64,000 nt of DNA from Labyrinthula sp. Ha (lineage: Eukaryota; Sar; Bigyra; Labyrinthulida; Labyrinthulaceae), in NCBI GenBank assembly GCA_015227615.1, contig JAALGZ010000035.1, positions 124,001 through 188,000 of the forward strand. Reading direction: 5' to 3'. Positions within the stretch are counted from its first letter, which is position 1. Every line of letters starts with the position of its first letter. Below the pieces are notes generated by a model that saw nothing but the letters and a program-made list of their open reading frames with translations, had not been told where the DNA came from and made no database searches. Below are positions 11,829 to 23,187 of this stretch, one piece after another. Made by a program: the position numbers and the translations under genes.

Positions 11829-12690
11829 GTCCCTGAAACTAGGCTGAAAATAAATATATGGGGAACGCTTACGTTTTTTTTTATGACTTACATTGTTTAT
11901 GTGAACTATTGGGTCTTTGTTTATTTGGTTGTGCACTGTGATTATTATTAATTCTCGGTTGCTTTTAACTAATTACTCTTCAAATTTTCGCTTGCTTTAA
12001 GGTTACATGAACTTGTAGTTGTGTCAGCGAAGAGTTTTGGATAAGCGAATGTCTTTTCTACTGTTATAGGCAAAACTAAAGTTCTTGTCTCTGCTAACAC
12101 GATTTACGCTGCCGTAGCCTAGAAATAGGTTCCTTAGCTATTTCATGTCGTTCCTTATTAGATGTGCTCCTACTAGAAGGCCTATTTCTTTTAGGCCCCA
12201 ATCAAGTAATCAAACTTTCATAACTTTTTTGATGTTTGGTTTCTAGTGTAGAAACAAATGTTGTTTTTCAAGAAAACACATCCGTAAAATAAATTATCAA
12301 GGGGATAACTCGTATCGTTTACAATTATGGCTAGTATGCCCGAGTAAGTGGAAAAAGACAAGATGCTAATCCGGTCATTTAGGTAAAGTTGCTTTAACTC
12401 TCTCGGTCTACCCATGAATCTATTTGCGAAGATTTATTAAATTTTTGGCGAAAAAATGTTTTCATGAATGCTCTTAAGAAAGCAGCAGTTATTTATTCAA
12501 AGATTCTATTACATACCGTAATGGGTCAAGTCTTAGCTAGATGCTACAGTAATATTTGAAACACCATTGAAGCTAACGAGAGCTAGTATGTACACCCTAC
12601 ACAGCTTTTGATCTGACTAGGGGCGGATCTGATAAGATTTATTAATAATAATTTAATAATTGGGTTGATCTTGATTAGAATAAGGAAATT

Positions 12691-12990
12691 GGCGTCTTGA
12701 TGCATATCACACGATCCAGAATTCATTTTGCTTCTAACTATGTAATTAATACGATGTCTTACCAGGCATTACTGAGTTAAAAGTCTAAGACATTTTTCTT
12801 TCCCTTCTGTACCGTATGAAAATTAGTATGAATTGGTCTTATGACCTAAAAATAAATCTGATCCTTTGCCTACATCTAAGTCATTTCTTTAAAACTAGAA
12901 GTCATATGCTATATAACCAAAAGATTCTTTTTTACTCAGTTTCTGAAGCGGATTGCCAGATTATTCAATTAATGCCCCGACACCGGAAGA
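12691..12990 (+). mobile_element. Ty1/copia-like retroelement fossil (RT C-terminus to RNase H)
   Basis: The stretch near 12,691-12,775 reads like the conserved end of a Ty1/copia reverse transcriptase: a GVLM..ITR..IHFASNYV...MS pattern equivalent to the family's G.LMY...TRPDI.FA.NYVSRFMS. About 200 bases downstream, SVSEADCQI resembles the S.TEAEY motif of the copia RNase H. Order, strand and approximate spacing agree with the family. The element is broken, with several interruptions and most parts missing, and no terminal repeats were recognised, so it looks old. Confidence 0.5.
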
Positions 12991-13697
12991 GGTTTTTGTG
13001 AATTTGACTGTTACAGACCATTTGATATGATGGAATAATTGTAATTGGCAAAGTACCAATTTTTCATTGTAAAATGCTAAAAAAACAGCAACAATTAACA
13101 TTATGAAAGATGAAGTAGAGCTAACAGCAACTAGGAAAATTGACGCATATCTACACCAAGAAATAGCTTACGTTTTCATAATATATACTTCATCATCATA
13201 CGAATCAAATTGAAGTCAGTTATGAAGTCATATTTTACAGTGAAACATCATCTGTTTCCTAAATCCCAATACTTTTAGGAAGACATTGAAATTAGTTAGC
13301 GCGAGAAGCCATACTTACATAGTAGAACGAATTCAGGAAGAAAAATGTCTGTTATTAAATGCATGAACAAAAATCTTTCTAAAAAATAATGATGAGGGCA
13401 AGTTATGAATAATATAAAGCTAATTACAATGACAGAATGACATAGGAGAGCTATTTTCTCAAAAAGGGGTATAAATACAGGAAACATGTTCATAAAGCCA
13501 GAGAGGTTACATAATTTGTATATGAAGGCACTTTCTAGTGAACAGAAAAACAATTGCGCTTCATGCGCACTTTTGACTCAGATAGCTCCCATGAATTATA
13601 GCTTTGTTATGCTAAAACTGTCATAAAAAAAAGAATTAAATATAATAACCTATCTTTCATGAACAAATATTGAATTAAATAATGAAAAGAATCTGTT

Positions 13698-13718
13698 CAC
13701 TATAAAAAGAATATAGTG
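13698..13718. repeat. 7-bp inverted repeat
   Basis: CACTATA and TATAGTG are perfect inverted copies separated by seven A-rich bases. It lies just upstream of the stronger inverted repeat at 13,734 and may be part of the same structured element. Confidence 0.4.
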
Positions 13719-13733
13719 TTTCATAGAGACTAA

Positions 13734-13775
13734 ATTCTGTGCCAAAAAAGTATGGAGAGATATTTGGCACAGAAT
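13734..13775. repeat. perfect 13-bp inverted repeat with 16-nt loop
   Basis: ATTCTGTGCCAAA at 13734-13746 is exactly complementary to TTTGGCACAGAAT at 13763-13775. The stem is unusually G+C-containing for this desert and has no mismatch, so it is unlikely to be decayed sequence. It could be the end structure of a small non-autonomous DNA element, a structured RNA, or a recently arisen hairpin. Confidence 0.6.
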
Positions 13776-16700
13776 GAACAAATCACCTACTCAGCTCAGA
13801 GAGAGACATATATTGCTTAGAATAAATATTATTCGACATTTTTACTCAGAATCAACTGAGAAAAAATATTACAAACATAAATTAAACATATAATGTCAAC
13901 AGCTCTCTGAGGATGGGATAATAGAGTACAAAATTAAATAGGGGTTTCCTCATTTGAGGGAAAATATAGGAGCCAGTATCTTATTCATTATGCTACATAA
14001 GGGAAATCAGTGTAAAATATGAAGGGTATCAGAAAAAGAAGACGTATAAAAGAAAGAAAACCATTTTTAGGTTTGGAAAATGGGGTTGAAGATAATCTGT
14101 GCTTACCCCTAATGAGAAACATACAAGAAATGCAGCAATTCCTGTTCAACTTACAAAGGGGTCCCATAATTTACACTTTGTGCTGTTTGCACAAAGAAAA
14201 CGGAATATCGCATATAAAATAGCAGCAACCACAGTTAATAAAACGTGTCTAGATTACATGGGGAAATGGACTAGAACTTGCAGTTTAAAAAAATTACTCT
14301 ATACTGATGCCATCTACCAGTGTTTAATCTATACCTGGATTCGTGTTACTTCTTTTACTTCGTATTAAAGGTAAGGATCAATTCAGCAATATTTCAAATT
14401 GATATCGTCAGACATTTTGACAAGTTTCTAGGGCTATTGAGGAATCCCATGTTATTTACTAATATTCGCGCTATTTTTTTCTAACTTCAGTTACCATATT
14501 ATTTTGACTTTTTCTTTCGACGGGGTGTTATTATGAAGCTGGAACGCTGCAATGGAGAATTTTCCATATTATCAATATTTTTATCAAAATACTTCTGAAG
14601 ACATCTGTAATTCCGAAGATCGTGGCTTAGCTCTTCACCAACATTCATCTGTACTTCATGTGACTTGTTCAGCAAGATTCTTTTTACCAGTCGATATGAT
14701 AACAATTCTGACTTCAAAATTCCTGAGAAAATTAATTTATTTAAATCTGGGGACTCTTACATTGGTTATAAAGAGTCCAATACTGTAGTTGCTTCTTCTA
14801 TAAGATCTCTCGTGAGTACCTCATGTAGCGGACAATGCTAGAAAGATAGTCTTTTGAGCAACCTGGTATTTTAACATATTTTACTCCTTTTTCGATGTAA
14901 ACACGTGCAAAGCATCGACACGAAAAGTCCTTCTCTAGCTTTATATAAAAGGTAAACTTCCTAAATATTAGATAGCCTTTTGCTTAATGTAGTGCTAAGA
15001 ATTTTTAAAAACCTTTTAACCATTTATATGTTGGCGGAAGCATTGCTATATGTGCGAAATCTGGTAAAGCAATCCTGAAGTTTTTAAACCCATCTACCAT
15101 CAAAGCTAAGACTCCAATTATTATTCATAGATTTAACATAATAAGCTTATATATCCTTTTAAGATAGACGGAAATATTTCTAATCCGTTTCTTCACTGTA
15201 GGTGACAAGATTATCCGTTCCCAAAAATATATTTCCTGGTAAAGTTTCCTACGATGTTTGCACCGGAATGAAATAATCATCCCTGCTGGTTGGAAACATA
15301 GTAAAAGTATGTTCTTATCAAATATTATAAATATTGTTTTGTATTTTTATAGTCTTGGGTAGTGCTTTTGATTCAAAAGAGGAATAGCTTTTAGCATTTT
15401 GTTCATACTAACATAAGACATAGTATCTACAAAAATTCTTTGTGGACTTGTTCTTTAAGGCTAAACATGATTTTTAGTAATCACTCTTTGGCTACGTTCC
15501 ATTTGTTTCAAAATGTACGACAAAACTTCTAACATACCCAATTGGGTATATACACATACCTGATTAGTTTTTCCAAGAGCAAGTGAGCCATGTATCGTGA
15601 TTGTAGATGGGTACTGATATCAAGTTTTGGCAACCTATTCAAACCTTCACCTTCATCTTCAGTTACTATTAGAATGTAACCAAACACCAAAGCTATTATA
15701 AAGCGTCTTAACTATATTGGGAACATGTCAAGAAGGTTATCTTTTAACAAGATGCCATCTATGTTGATTGTGTTTAAATTCAAATAAACATCCTTTACCT
15801 TGGTCTTAATGGTTCTTATGAAGTTAACCCCTAAATAACTATCTTTCTCGTTACAGTATTACAGGGCTAAATTTGAAACAAATAACATATTCTTCCTCAA
15901 CTTTGACTACTCTTAATAAAAACTTTAATGTTACCCGCCCCATCTATGTTAAAGGTAAAATATATAGACTTCTAAATTCATACAAAGGTATAGATTTTTT
16001 AAGAAGCATCATAGAATTCAAAATATAAAGGAAGCCCAGAAGTCTTAGCAAGATTGTCTGTCATATCTAGATATTAAATTCCATATTATACACTTTGTAC
16101 AAATCAAATATACATCTTCACACGCTGAAAATATTACTTACTCTTTGTCCAGTGTTTTACTTACCTAACTTGAAAATATTCTCCCATATTCCAGGATTAA
16201 ACTCAAAGCCTGGCCTGAAAGAATAAGTAGTCCCGGATGATCAAACAAAGTTGATTATTTCCGAGAATAATACTTAGAGATAATTAAATTTTGTGTTTTT
16301 ACTTTAAATCTGGTAAGAGGATTTTCTGTTTCGCTTTAAATCATTGCTCGAAACGTTTCTGAAACGCCCAAATATTAAATTTTATTATGAATCGTGATAT
16401 AGGGGCAGATAACCTTTCTCGCTTAAGCTTTTGTCTTAATTAGCAAATCTCATATCCTGTTGTTTTTTTTGCGCGAGAATTTGCTTGTTTATATTTATAT
16501 TTGTGGTTTAGCAGTTTTTGATCCCCATGACGTACAGCCAGGTTTCAGGAGACCAATCAGATAAATTGGCCGCAGATGCACTGCAGTGTAAGAACTTGAT
16601 ACACACGCAATTATTCATCAAATTCAAGATTTATATAAATTTGTATACTCTTGGATGTTAAGAAGGTTTTTATAGTTTCTGGTTGAATGAACATTTCTGA

Positions 16701-19700
16701 CATTGGTGAATAATACTTTCCCATATCTAGATTACATATTCTGGTGATTTTGTATTGGTAACCCTTTCAATATAAAAAGAATAACTTCATTACATCCTTA
16801 ATTTAAAAGGAAAGAGCTTCTAATTATTCTATATTGCTTCATGGGAGATTTCATAAGAGTAGTGTATCAGGGGATTAGCGGTGTAGTTACTGTCTTGAAC
16901 TAAACGTGTAGTTTCAAGGCCGCTATAGTTTAAATAAATGGTTTAAGCATATAAGGGGGGAATAAATTTACTGTACTCATTCTTAATTGAATTAAAAGCT
17001 TTACTTAAATCAATCCCCAAACCCCTTCATTTTTTTTGAAAACTACATATATGTATTTTCGACGATGATTGGATGTCTTTCCCATCCCCCTTAACAAAAC
17101 AAAATGAGTTGTCCATCCAAACACTACTTGTTGAATACCTTTATATCTTAGCAAATACACTCTTACCATTGTAGTCAAAAATTTTGTTGGACGCCTTTCA
17201 TACACATTTTTATGAAAGAGGTCCACCACTCGAGGGTTAATACTACATTTAACCCTCAATTCTAAGATAGCTAAGACCACGTTCAGTCAGCGAGAATAGA
17301 TAGGCCGTTTGCAGCTGACAGGTATTGCACCTCTTTCTAGACACTTGTACAAACTGATATTTTTCACTACAAAGTCCTATTTTATTAACATCTTTCAAAT
17401 TTGGCTTTTCTGATACTTGCTAGAAACTTAAATGACTAGATAAGTGCAATAAAACATGTACAGCCTGCCAAATTAAAGTATTTCAGTCTCTCTTATTTAC
17501 TTGATATATTCTAGTCCACAAATGGGGCTACTAAAATGTAAGAGCAATTACGAAATGTTCAAAGCCGCTCTATGTTAAGATGCTAATCAAGAATTATTGT
17601 GCCTAGGTTGTAAAACAACAATGTTTGCCAACGTATTATGGTAAAATCTTTTATGAAAGAATATGAAAACACTTTGATCAAATTTGGATTATCAACTTTA
17701 TTAATAATAGTTAAGGCTACGAAGAAACATTTTGTTTTGAATTTTGTATTGGATAATTTATTCATCTTGATAAAAATAAGCCACAACATTGGGTAACTAA
17801 GGACGGATGCTAATACAAGTGGCTAGGCACCAATGCATGAAAAACGCCTTTCCCAAATTTATTGAAACCACTTGGAACCAAAATAAACACATTTTGAGAC
17901 ACTAAATTATTGAGTAGAGAATACATGACTACACGAAACTAGAAAAGAGTTGTAGATTAATTATTGCTCTTAGATATCAAGATTATGGAAAGTTACAAAT
18001 CATTGCAATTAGCTGAAGAAGTGTCAGGCATATTAAGGAAGTACTCGCTTCAAATAGTGATTTGAAAGATACTTCAGAAGTACTCTTTTCAAGTCTTTCT
18101 TGAACCATTCCTTCAGAACTAGCAGATCACCATGCAAGATAGAGTTAAAAGTTCCTCATATAAAGAGCGACTAAATCTTCAAAATCATTATTGGAATAGA
18201 GCGATTCACCAAAGATTGAATAGATTTGGGTTTTGCTTAGGAGGATTGAAAAGAGAAGGTTTTACCTAATTGTATGCTCTGTTTCTTTCAGCTGATATCC
18301 ATACAGTAAACAGTAAGATTTATTGCTTAGAAACTCTGAATTTAGTAGAATTTACTTGTTGCTAGTACAAAGATATGACTCATCTACGATCTGCTGGTAA
18401 GGATCAGATTTGATTTATTGATAATTAATCTATAAATTTATTGCCCATTTTTTTATATTGATTCTGATAATTCCCCAACCATTTTGTTTGATTGTTCATA
18501 ACCAATTAATCATCTATACAATCCTGAATCACATTGAACTGGGCCAAATAGCCAAAAAGTTTTTTTCCATTTGGCACCAGATGAAAACTTTCAAGCAAAG
18601 GGCAACCGGGACAATTGTATCTTACTCCCGAGTTATTCCCGATCCATGTGCATTTTTTATGTTAGTTTTGATACATTGTAAGTATGAAACCTTTTTTTGG
18701 TCATTCGACCCAAGGCTGTGTGGGTTATCCTTGCATTGATAATGATTTGATGTTCAAAATAAAATTTGAATGATTTCATGCGAATCAAAGTCACAAATCT
18801 CATGTTTACAATCAGAATTAAAACAATTGACAAATAATCATGGCTAAATTTTATCAAGTCCGATATCTACTTGCTACTGGGAGTCTTAATATATGCGCGA
18901 ATCTCATTAGTAATGGTAAAATCACGTGTAAAAAAAAAACTCACTTATTTCTACGTTTGACAATCAGCTAAACCAAAATCAACAGGCTTAAGAACCCGTA
19001 GTATTAACCAGAGCCAGTAAAGAGCTTAAAGTTTCTTAGAAGTAGAAAACCAATAACACATAGGAACCACGTCTAATAGCAAGATGAAAGCATAAGGAAG
19101 GTATTTGTGATACAATAGAAATTATAGGCCTATACCTGGAGTACCATAAACATAAATCTATCTGGCAACCAAATCAAAACACGCACTAAAACACTTTAAT
19201 GCCACAGAGTTAATTAAATGCTTCAAAAGACGAACCTACAGAAACTCTCTATATAAAGTGGCTAAAGCTTCGTCACTACTTTCCTTTTCTCAACTAGATT
19301 AAAGTTCACTCATTTAATAAAAGAGAAAATTATAACCCCGATAGCTCGCATGGCTAATGTGCCCAACCATGGCCCCATGCTGATTTGCTTCATTCATGTG
19401 GCATGCTTTCATGGAATGATATAAACCAAGGTTACCTCTAATTCAAAGCTACATAAATAATAACCAAAGATTTGAACGTACCAGGTTTCTACACATCAAA
19501 TTATTAGGTAGATCTCCGGTTAGTTTAAAGCTTTTTTACTATAAGATTTTAAAATTAATAGTTTCTGAATATACAAAAAATATGAATCCTGACAGAAAAA
19601 GACTAGTTTTGTGGTCTCAAAATCTAAAAACAGAGCCTGTAGAAAGATGCTAATTGAAGAGCAAGAAATCTTCGCCCACGTAATGGAAAACACTGTAAGA

Positions 19701-19935
19701 TGTAAAACTCGTCTGCTGAATGTAGTCCCCAGTCAGTACGGAGATGGTATGGAAAATAGGATCTGGAAAGCCACTAATCTAACTTGCGAGAGAACATAAA
19801 TGAAGACACTCCAGCGATAGGGCTCTAAGCAACACAAAAAGTACTGCAGCAAACCTTTCAGCAAGATAAAGCACTAAAATGCTACCTTAACAGTGCAACG
19901 AAATCTCTTAAATTTCTATCTAAAACTAAACCTTT

Positions 19936-20775
19936 TTAAATTTCTTTCTTTGCCCATAGTGAGTCAGGTTTTTGTACATTAACTGCTCTCTTTTGCTTGA
20001 CTAGTTTCTCGCCAACAAGTAAACTGCTTTTAAACTTCTCAAGATTCCTTGATTGCATTGAAACAAACTTTCTCGTTAAACTGCTTGAAATACAACTTCT
20101 TTGCCTTTTCATTTCTTTTACAACACTTTTTACAGTTAATCTCTCACCATTATCAGCAGCACTTTTCAACATCCATGCAGCAGCAACTGCAGCGCTTCTC
20201 CCTTTGCCGCCGTTGCAATGTACAAAAACTTTCGACGCCCCCTTTGTGTTCTCTTCTATAAAGTCACAAGCCTCATATAGTTGCTCTACACTTGGAGATT
20301 GATAATCTGGGGTTGGCAAGTGCAATCTGTTGAAACAAAAAACTGGGGATTTATCCTTCTTCCTGCCTAGCAAGTCATCGTGATACTTAGCCGACTTAAT
20401 GTAGAGCTCATATTCTTCGTTCAGCGAAATAATGGCTGTCACTCCTTCCTTCTTTAATATTTTCAAACTTCGAATATCAACAGGCTGTGTTCCAACCAGC
20501 ACGTTCTTAGTAACTTCATCGTAGTTAAACTTGCGTTTGGCATGTCGGGCAAAAACTCCTTTTCCTAAAGAATAAGGTTGAAAAAAGGCTTCACCCTTCA
20601 GACTATGTATCAAACAGGCGTACAAAGATAAAACTATTCGAGGGAGAAAACCAGCTTGGGCGAGAACGATGAATGTAGGAAGGGAGAAGAATAAGAAGAT
20701 GATGAACGATGTCTCAATCATTTCTCTGTTCCGAACAGCTGTCTTTAATTTGAAATTTTGGGCAATTAAGCACAT
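19936..20775 (-). CDS. PTPMT1: PTPMT1-like dual-specificity phosphatase
   Basis: A 279-residue Cys-based phosphatase. The signature VHCNGGKGRSAA gives nucleophile Cys187 and phosphate-binding Arg193; the general-acid Asp157 is in LPTPDY, and VLVGTQPVDIRSLKILKKEGVTAIISLNEEYE at about 92-123 is the typical N-terminal half of PTPMT1-type enzymes. PTPMT1 dephosphorylates phosphatidylglycerophosphate in cardiolipin synthesis at the inner mitochondrial membrane; plant-type relatives also carry the HCNGGKGRS signature. Residues 22-58 are hydrophobic (one or two membrane segments), compatible with membrane anchoring. A lysine-rich tail follows the domain. The ATG at 20775 is used; Met19 is an alternative that starts directly at the hydrophobic segment. 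It lies 123 bases downstream of V-ATPase E on the same strand. Family assignment is secure; the exact substrate is inferred. Confidence 0.9.
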   Translation of the reverse strand: MCLIAQNFKLKTAVRNREMIETSFIIFLFFSLPTFIVLAQAGFLPRIVLSLYACLIHSLKGEAFFQPYSLGKGVFARHAKRKFNYDEVTKNVLVGTQPVDIRSLKILKKEGVTAIISLNEEYELYIKSAKYHDDLLGRKKDKSPVFCFNRLHLPTPDYQSPSVEQLYEACDFIEENTKGASKVFVHCNGGKGRSAAVAAAWMLKSAADNGERLTVKSVVKEMKRQRSCISSSLTRKFVSMQSRNLEKFKSSLLVGEKLVKQKRAVNVQKPDSLWAKKEI

Positions 20776-20898
20776 ACCGGTTTAGTCAGTTATAACAACC
20801 ATGACTGAGGGTTAATAAAATATAAAGTGTTTCTTTTCCATCTTTGTTCTTCAGAAGCATACTTAAAGAAACAAGCTTTCAAATTTAGTTTTTAAGGA

Positions 20899-21567
20899 TT
20901 AGATCTTTGTAGAGAAGAGAGAGGATCTTATTTGAGGCATGAGCTGTTGGAAAGCAATATCCATCCTGCTGCTCAACCTGTTATCAACAACAACTCTTCC
21001 CATAAATGCTTTCAGAACCACTCCAAGCTCGCCATCTTTCAAGTCAGGTAAGACATTTACAGCAACATCTACATTTTCGCCTACTTCGGAGGCAATTAGA
21101 TCTTTATATTCCTGAATTGAATCTTCAACAACCTTCTCAACAACACCCTTATCAGCGGAAGAGCAAACAACGTCCACCTTTTTCTCATTTAAGCGAATCA
21201 AACCCTGAATGATAAGTTTTTTCAGCAGCGTTGAATAGGTATCTGGTGATTCCTTCATCTTCTTTGCGAGTTGATCCAGAGCTTCGTCTGTGATTGATGA
21301 AAGCATGTCTTGCCTAGATTGAAACAACTCTAATCTTGAGTTGGCTTGCTGCTTTGCTTTAGCTACAAGTTTGGAAGTTTGAATCTCATTCTTCAAATTC
21401 TTAATTTCAGTCTCTAAAGATAGCTTTGAGCGGTGAATAGTCAGTTGTTTCTCCAAGGAGAAGTCATTTTCCGTTTTTAATGTAATTTCATTTGATTTAT
21501 CACGAGCTTCTTGCAAAATGAAGCTGCGCATCTGCTCAATTCGCTTGTTCTTATCAGCTTCGTTCAT
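20899..21567 (-). CDS. VMA4: V-type proton ATPase subunit E
   Basis: Peripheral stalk subunit of the V1 sector that links V1 to V0 in acidic organelles. The 222-residue product is of normal family length (about 225-230). It has a long charged helical N-terminal half (residues 1-110: KRIEQMRSFILQEARDKSNEI, later TEIKNLKNEIQTSKL and LELFQSRQDML) and a globular C-terminal half ending in GELGVVLKAFMGRVVVDNRLSSRMDIAFQQLMPQIRS, which corresponds to the family's GGV.L....G.I...NTLE.RL......LP.IR motif. The start is the ATG at 21567. It is head-to-head with the HORMA gene, with 209 bases between the two start codons, so the promoter region is probably shared. No intron is needed. Very secure. Confidence 0.95.
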   Translation of the reverse strand: MNEADKNKRIEQMRSFILQEARDKSNEITLKTENDFSLEKQLTIHRSKLSLETEIKNLKNEIQTSKLVAKAKQQANSRLELFQSRQDMLSSITDEALDQLAKKMKESPDTYSTLLKKLIIQGLIRLNEKKVDVVCSSADKGVVEKVVEDSIQEYKDLIASEVGENVDVAVNVLPDLKDGELGVVLKAFMGRVVVDNRLSSRMDIAFQQLMPQIRSSLFSTKI

Positions 21568-21745
21568 ATTTGTTTTCTACTTTCAAGTTGTTACTCTTAA
21601 AACTATTGTTTGCCCAAAATAATTCCTATTTTAGAATCATATTTCCCTAAATTCTCTTCTGAAATTAGTTATGAAATCTTTGAAATATGATTCCAGAATC
21701 AGCATGATCGTTGAAAGAAGTGGCACGAGAATGATATCTTTATTA

Positions 21746-21753
21746 TGACCGTT
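21746..21753 (+). promoter_or_regulatory. TRRCCGTT element, HORMA gene
   Basis: TGACCGTT in sense orientation, 23 bases before the ATG at 21777. One of five exact matches to TRRCCGTT found just upstream of start codons in this window. Confidence 0.4.
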
Positions 21754-21776
21754 AAAACAAAAAGTTGTTGACAAAA

Positions 21777-23074
21777 ATGCCAAGAAAAAGTTTTGCGCAG
21801 GCAACCAAAACAAGAAATCTTCAGCTCCAAATAACATCAACAGAATCTTTGATTGCTATTAAGTATTGATGCCTTATTCTTGAACGCTTAGGAACAGCAT
21901 TCGCATTGCAGTGGGATCTATTTGTTACTTAAGAAATCTTATTCCAAATAAATATTTTGACAAGAAAGAATATTGTGGAATTGATATCATGAGTTTTTCC
22001 AGAGCTTTAAAGAAGCCTTATCAAAGAAAAGTGAACCCTACTAAGGAAGACATGGATGATAAGTTTCACCATGACAACGCATACGCACTAGTAGAAATGT
22101 TTGAAAAAGGGGTTTTTGATGCGCTTGCTAAGAAATATTTGGAAAGACTCTTTATAAATGTACACAATGAGGATTCGCAACAAGTATTGGAAAGCTATAC
22201 CTTTAAATTTAATCACAAAGGAAGAAAGGGAACGAAGAGTGGGGTTGTTCTGAAAAAAATGAGAACATCCAAAGAACAGAGGAAAAAGGAAAAGATTGCT
22301 ACAAGGGAAGAAGTTCAGGCTGATACAAAAGTATTAATAAAAAGACTACTCATGATAACCTCTGCATTGGATAAACTCCCTGATAGAACTTACATTTCAA
22401 TTAACTTGACTTACACGGAAGATACTCCCTCTGAATACGAGCCACCATACTTTAAAGCTATTGCACGGGGAGAGATTCCGCAGTTTTCTGAGCCACCTCT
22501 GGCAATAAGCATCGGAGTATATTTTGAATCTTAGTTAGATTTAGCAAACTGATACTGGGTATTCTTCTTTTGTGATGAAACTCAAATTGCTTGATAAAGA
22601 AACTCAGGAAGGTTCTGGAGAAATGAAAAACCCAGTTAAGATGGATCCTAAGAGAAAGAACATTGAGGAAATGACAAGAAATCTTACTATAAATGAAGAA
22701 ACTCCCGTCCATGCAGAACCTGAGTTGGAAAGCGAAGTTGGAAGTAGATTACATTTATCTAGTCATACTTAGGGAACGCCAAGCTTAGAGAGAAGATTGG
22801 CTCTCAACATTTAACACAAGACTCAATGCAAGAGGACCAGGAAAACAATAATCCAATGGAAAAGGCCTCATTGGGAAAAAGAAAAGTTCGCTGCATCCAA
22901 AGTGAAAGGCAACAGAGCAAGAAGGCTAGGAGTAGCATTAATATTGATGAGCCTGTTTCAGATGGGTTTAAATATTCAAGGAGGCAGCAAAAAGCAGAGG
23001 AGAACTTAATTACTGAAAATAAATCAAAGGAGAGAATGAACTTCCAATATACTGCTGCAAGCAGAATTTACTAG
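21777..23074 (+). CDS. HOP1: HORMA-domain meiotic chromosome axis protein (Hop1/HORMAD/ASY1-like)
   Basis: Four exons: 21777-21862, 21892-22516, 22545-22743 and 22773-23074, giving 403 residues. The HORMA domain covers about residues 20-225: ESLIAIKNSIRIAVGSICYL matches the Hop1/HORMAD hallmark RIAISSICYLRN; KKYLERLFINV, VLESYTFKFNH, LPDRTYISINLTY and YEPPYFKA follow in family order. Splicing out the second intron restores the safety-belt end (ISIGQTDTGYSSFVMKLKL), which is independent support for the intron. The tail (about 240-403) is highly charged, with basic clusters such as GKRKVRC and KKARS that suit a nuclear protein; I see no zinc finger. Hop1-type proteins build meiotic chromosome axes and promote inter-homologue recombination, so this implies a sexual cycle. 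The ATG at 21777 precedes the first conserved helix. It is convergent with the glycosyltransferase, 113 bases between stops. Confidence 0.9.
21863..21891 (+). other. 29-nt intron 1, HORMA gene
   Basis: GTATTGAT...GCTTAG. Removal joins ...LIAIK to NSIRIA across the most conserved helix of the domain and restores the frame to the upstream ATG. Confidence 0.85.
22517..22544 (+). other. 28-nt intron 2, HORMA gene
   Basis: GTATATTT...GATTTAG, phase 0. It contains in-frame stops; its removal continues the HORMA safety-belt strand. Confidence 0.85.
22744..22772 (+). other. 29-nt intron 3, HORMA gene
   Basis: GTAGATTA...TACTTAG. Removal joins the charged tail segment ending ELESEVG to a 100-residue charged, basic segment in frame. 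Confidence 0.75.
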
Positions 23075-23187
23075 TTGAAGAGTATCTGCAGTAAGTTAAT
23101 CAGGTTCAAGTGCATAAGTCCAAAACCTATTTGCAATAATCGTCAAAACACTGTTTAAGAAGTATACAACTTTTGCACTGGTAAGAA

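Larger units (their letters stand above)
11829..19935. other. 8.1-kb gene desert with copia fossil and hairpins
   Basis: The longest gene-free stretch in the window. Apart from the Ty1/copia remnant and the two inverted repeats listed separately near 13.7 kb, I see only short ORFs whose translations are hydrophobic or lysine-rich without domains (for example 13296-13553 minus, 14019-14368 plus, 17005-17280 minus, 18458-18739 plus). Short sequences near 12,608 and 18,388 resemble each other loosely (GATCTG... followed by TTATTAATAAT-like AT tracts) and may be remnants of one repeat family. No RNA gene recognised. Confidence 0.45.

Noticed and set aside
13296-13553. Hydrophobic 85-codon minus-strand ORF
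   Set aside because: Composition is what T-rich noncoding DNA gives when translated; no start context, domain or neighbour support.
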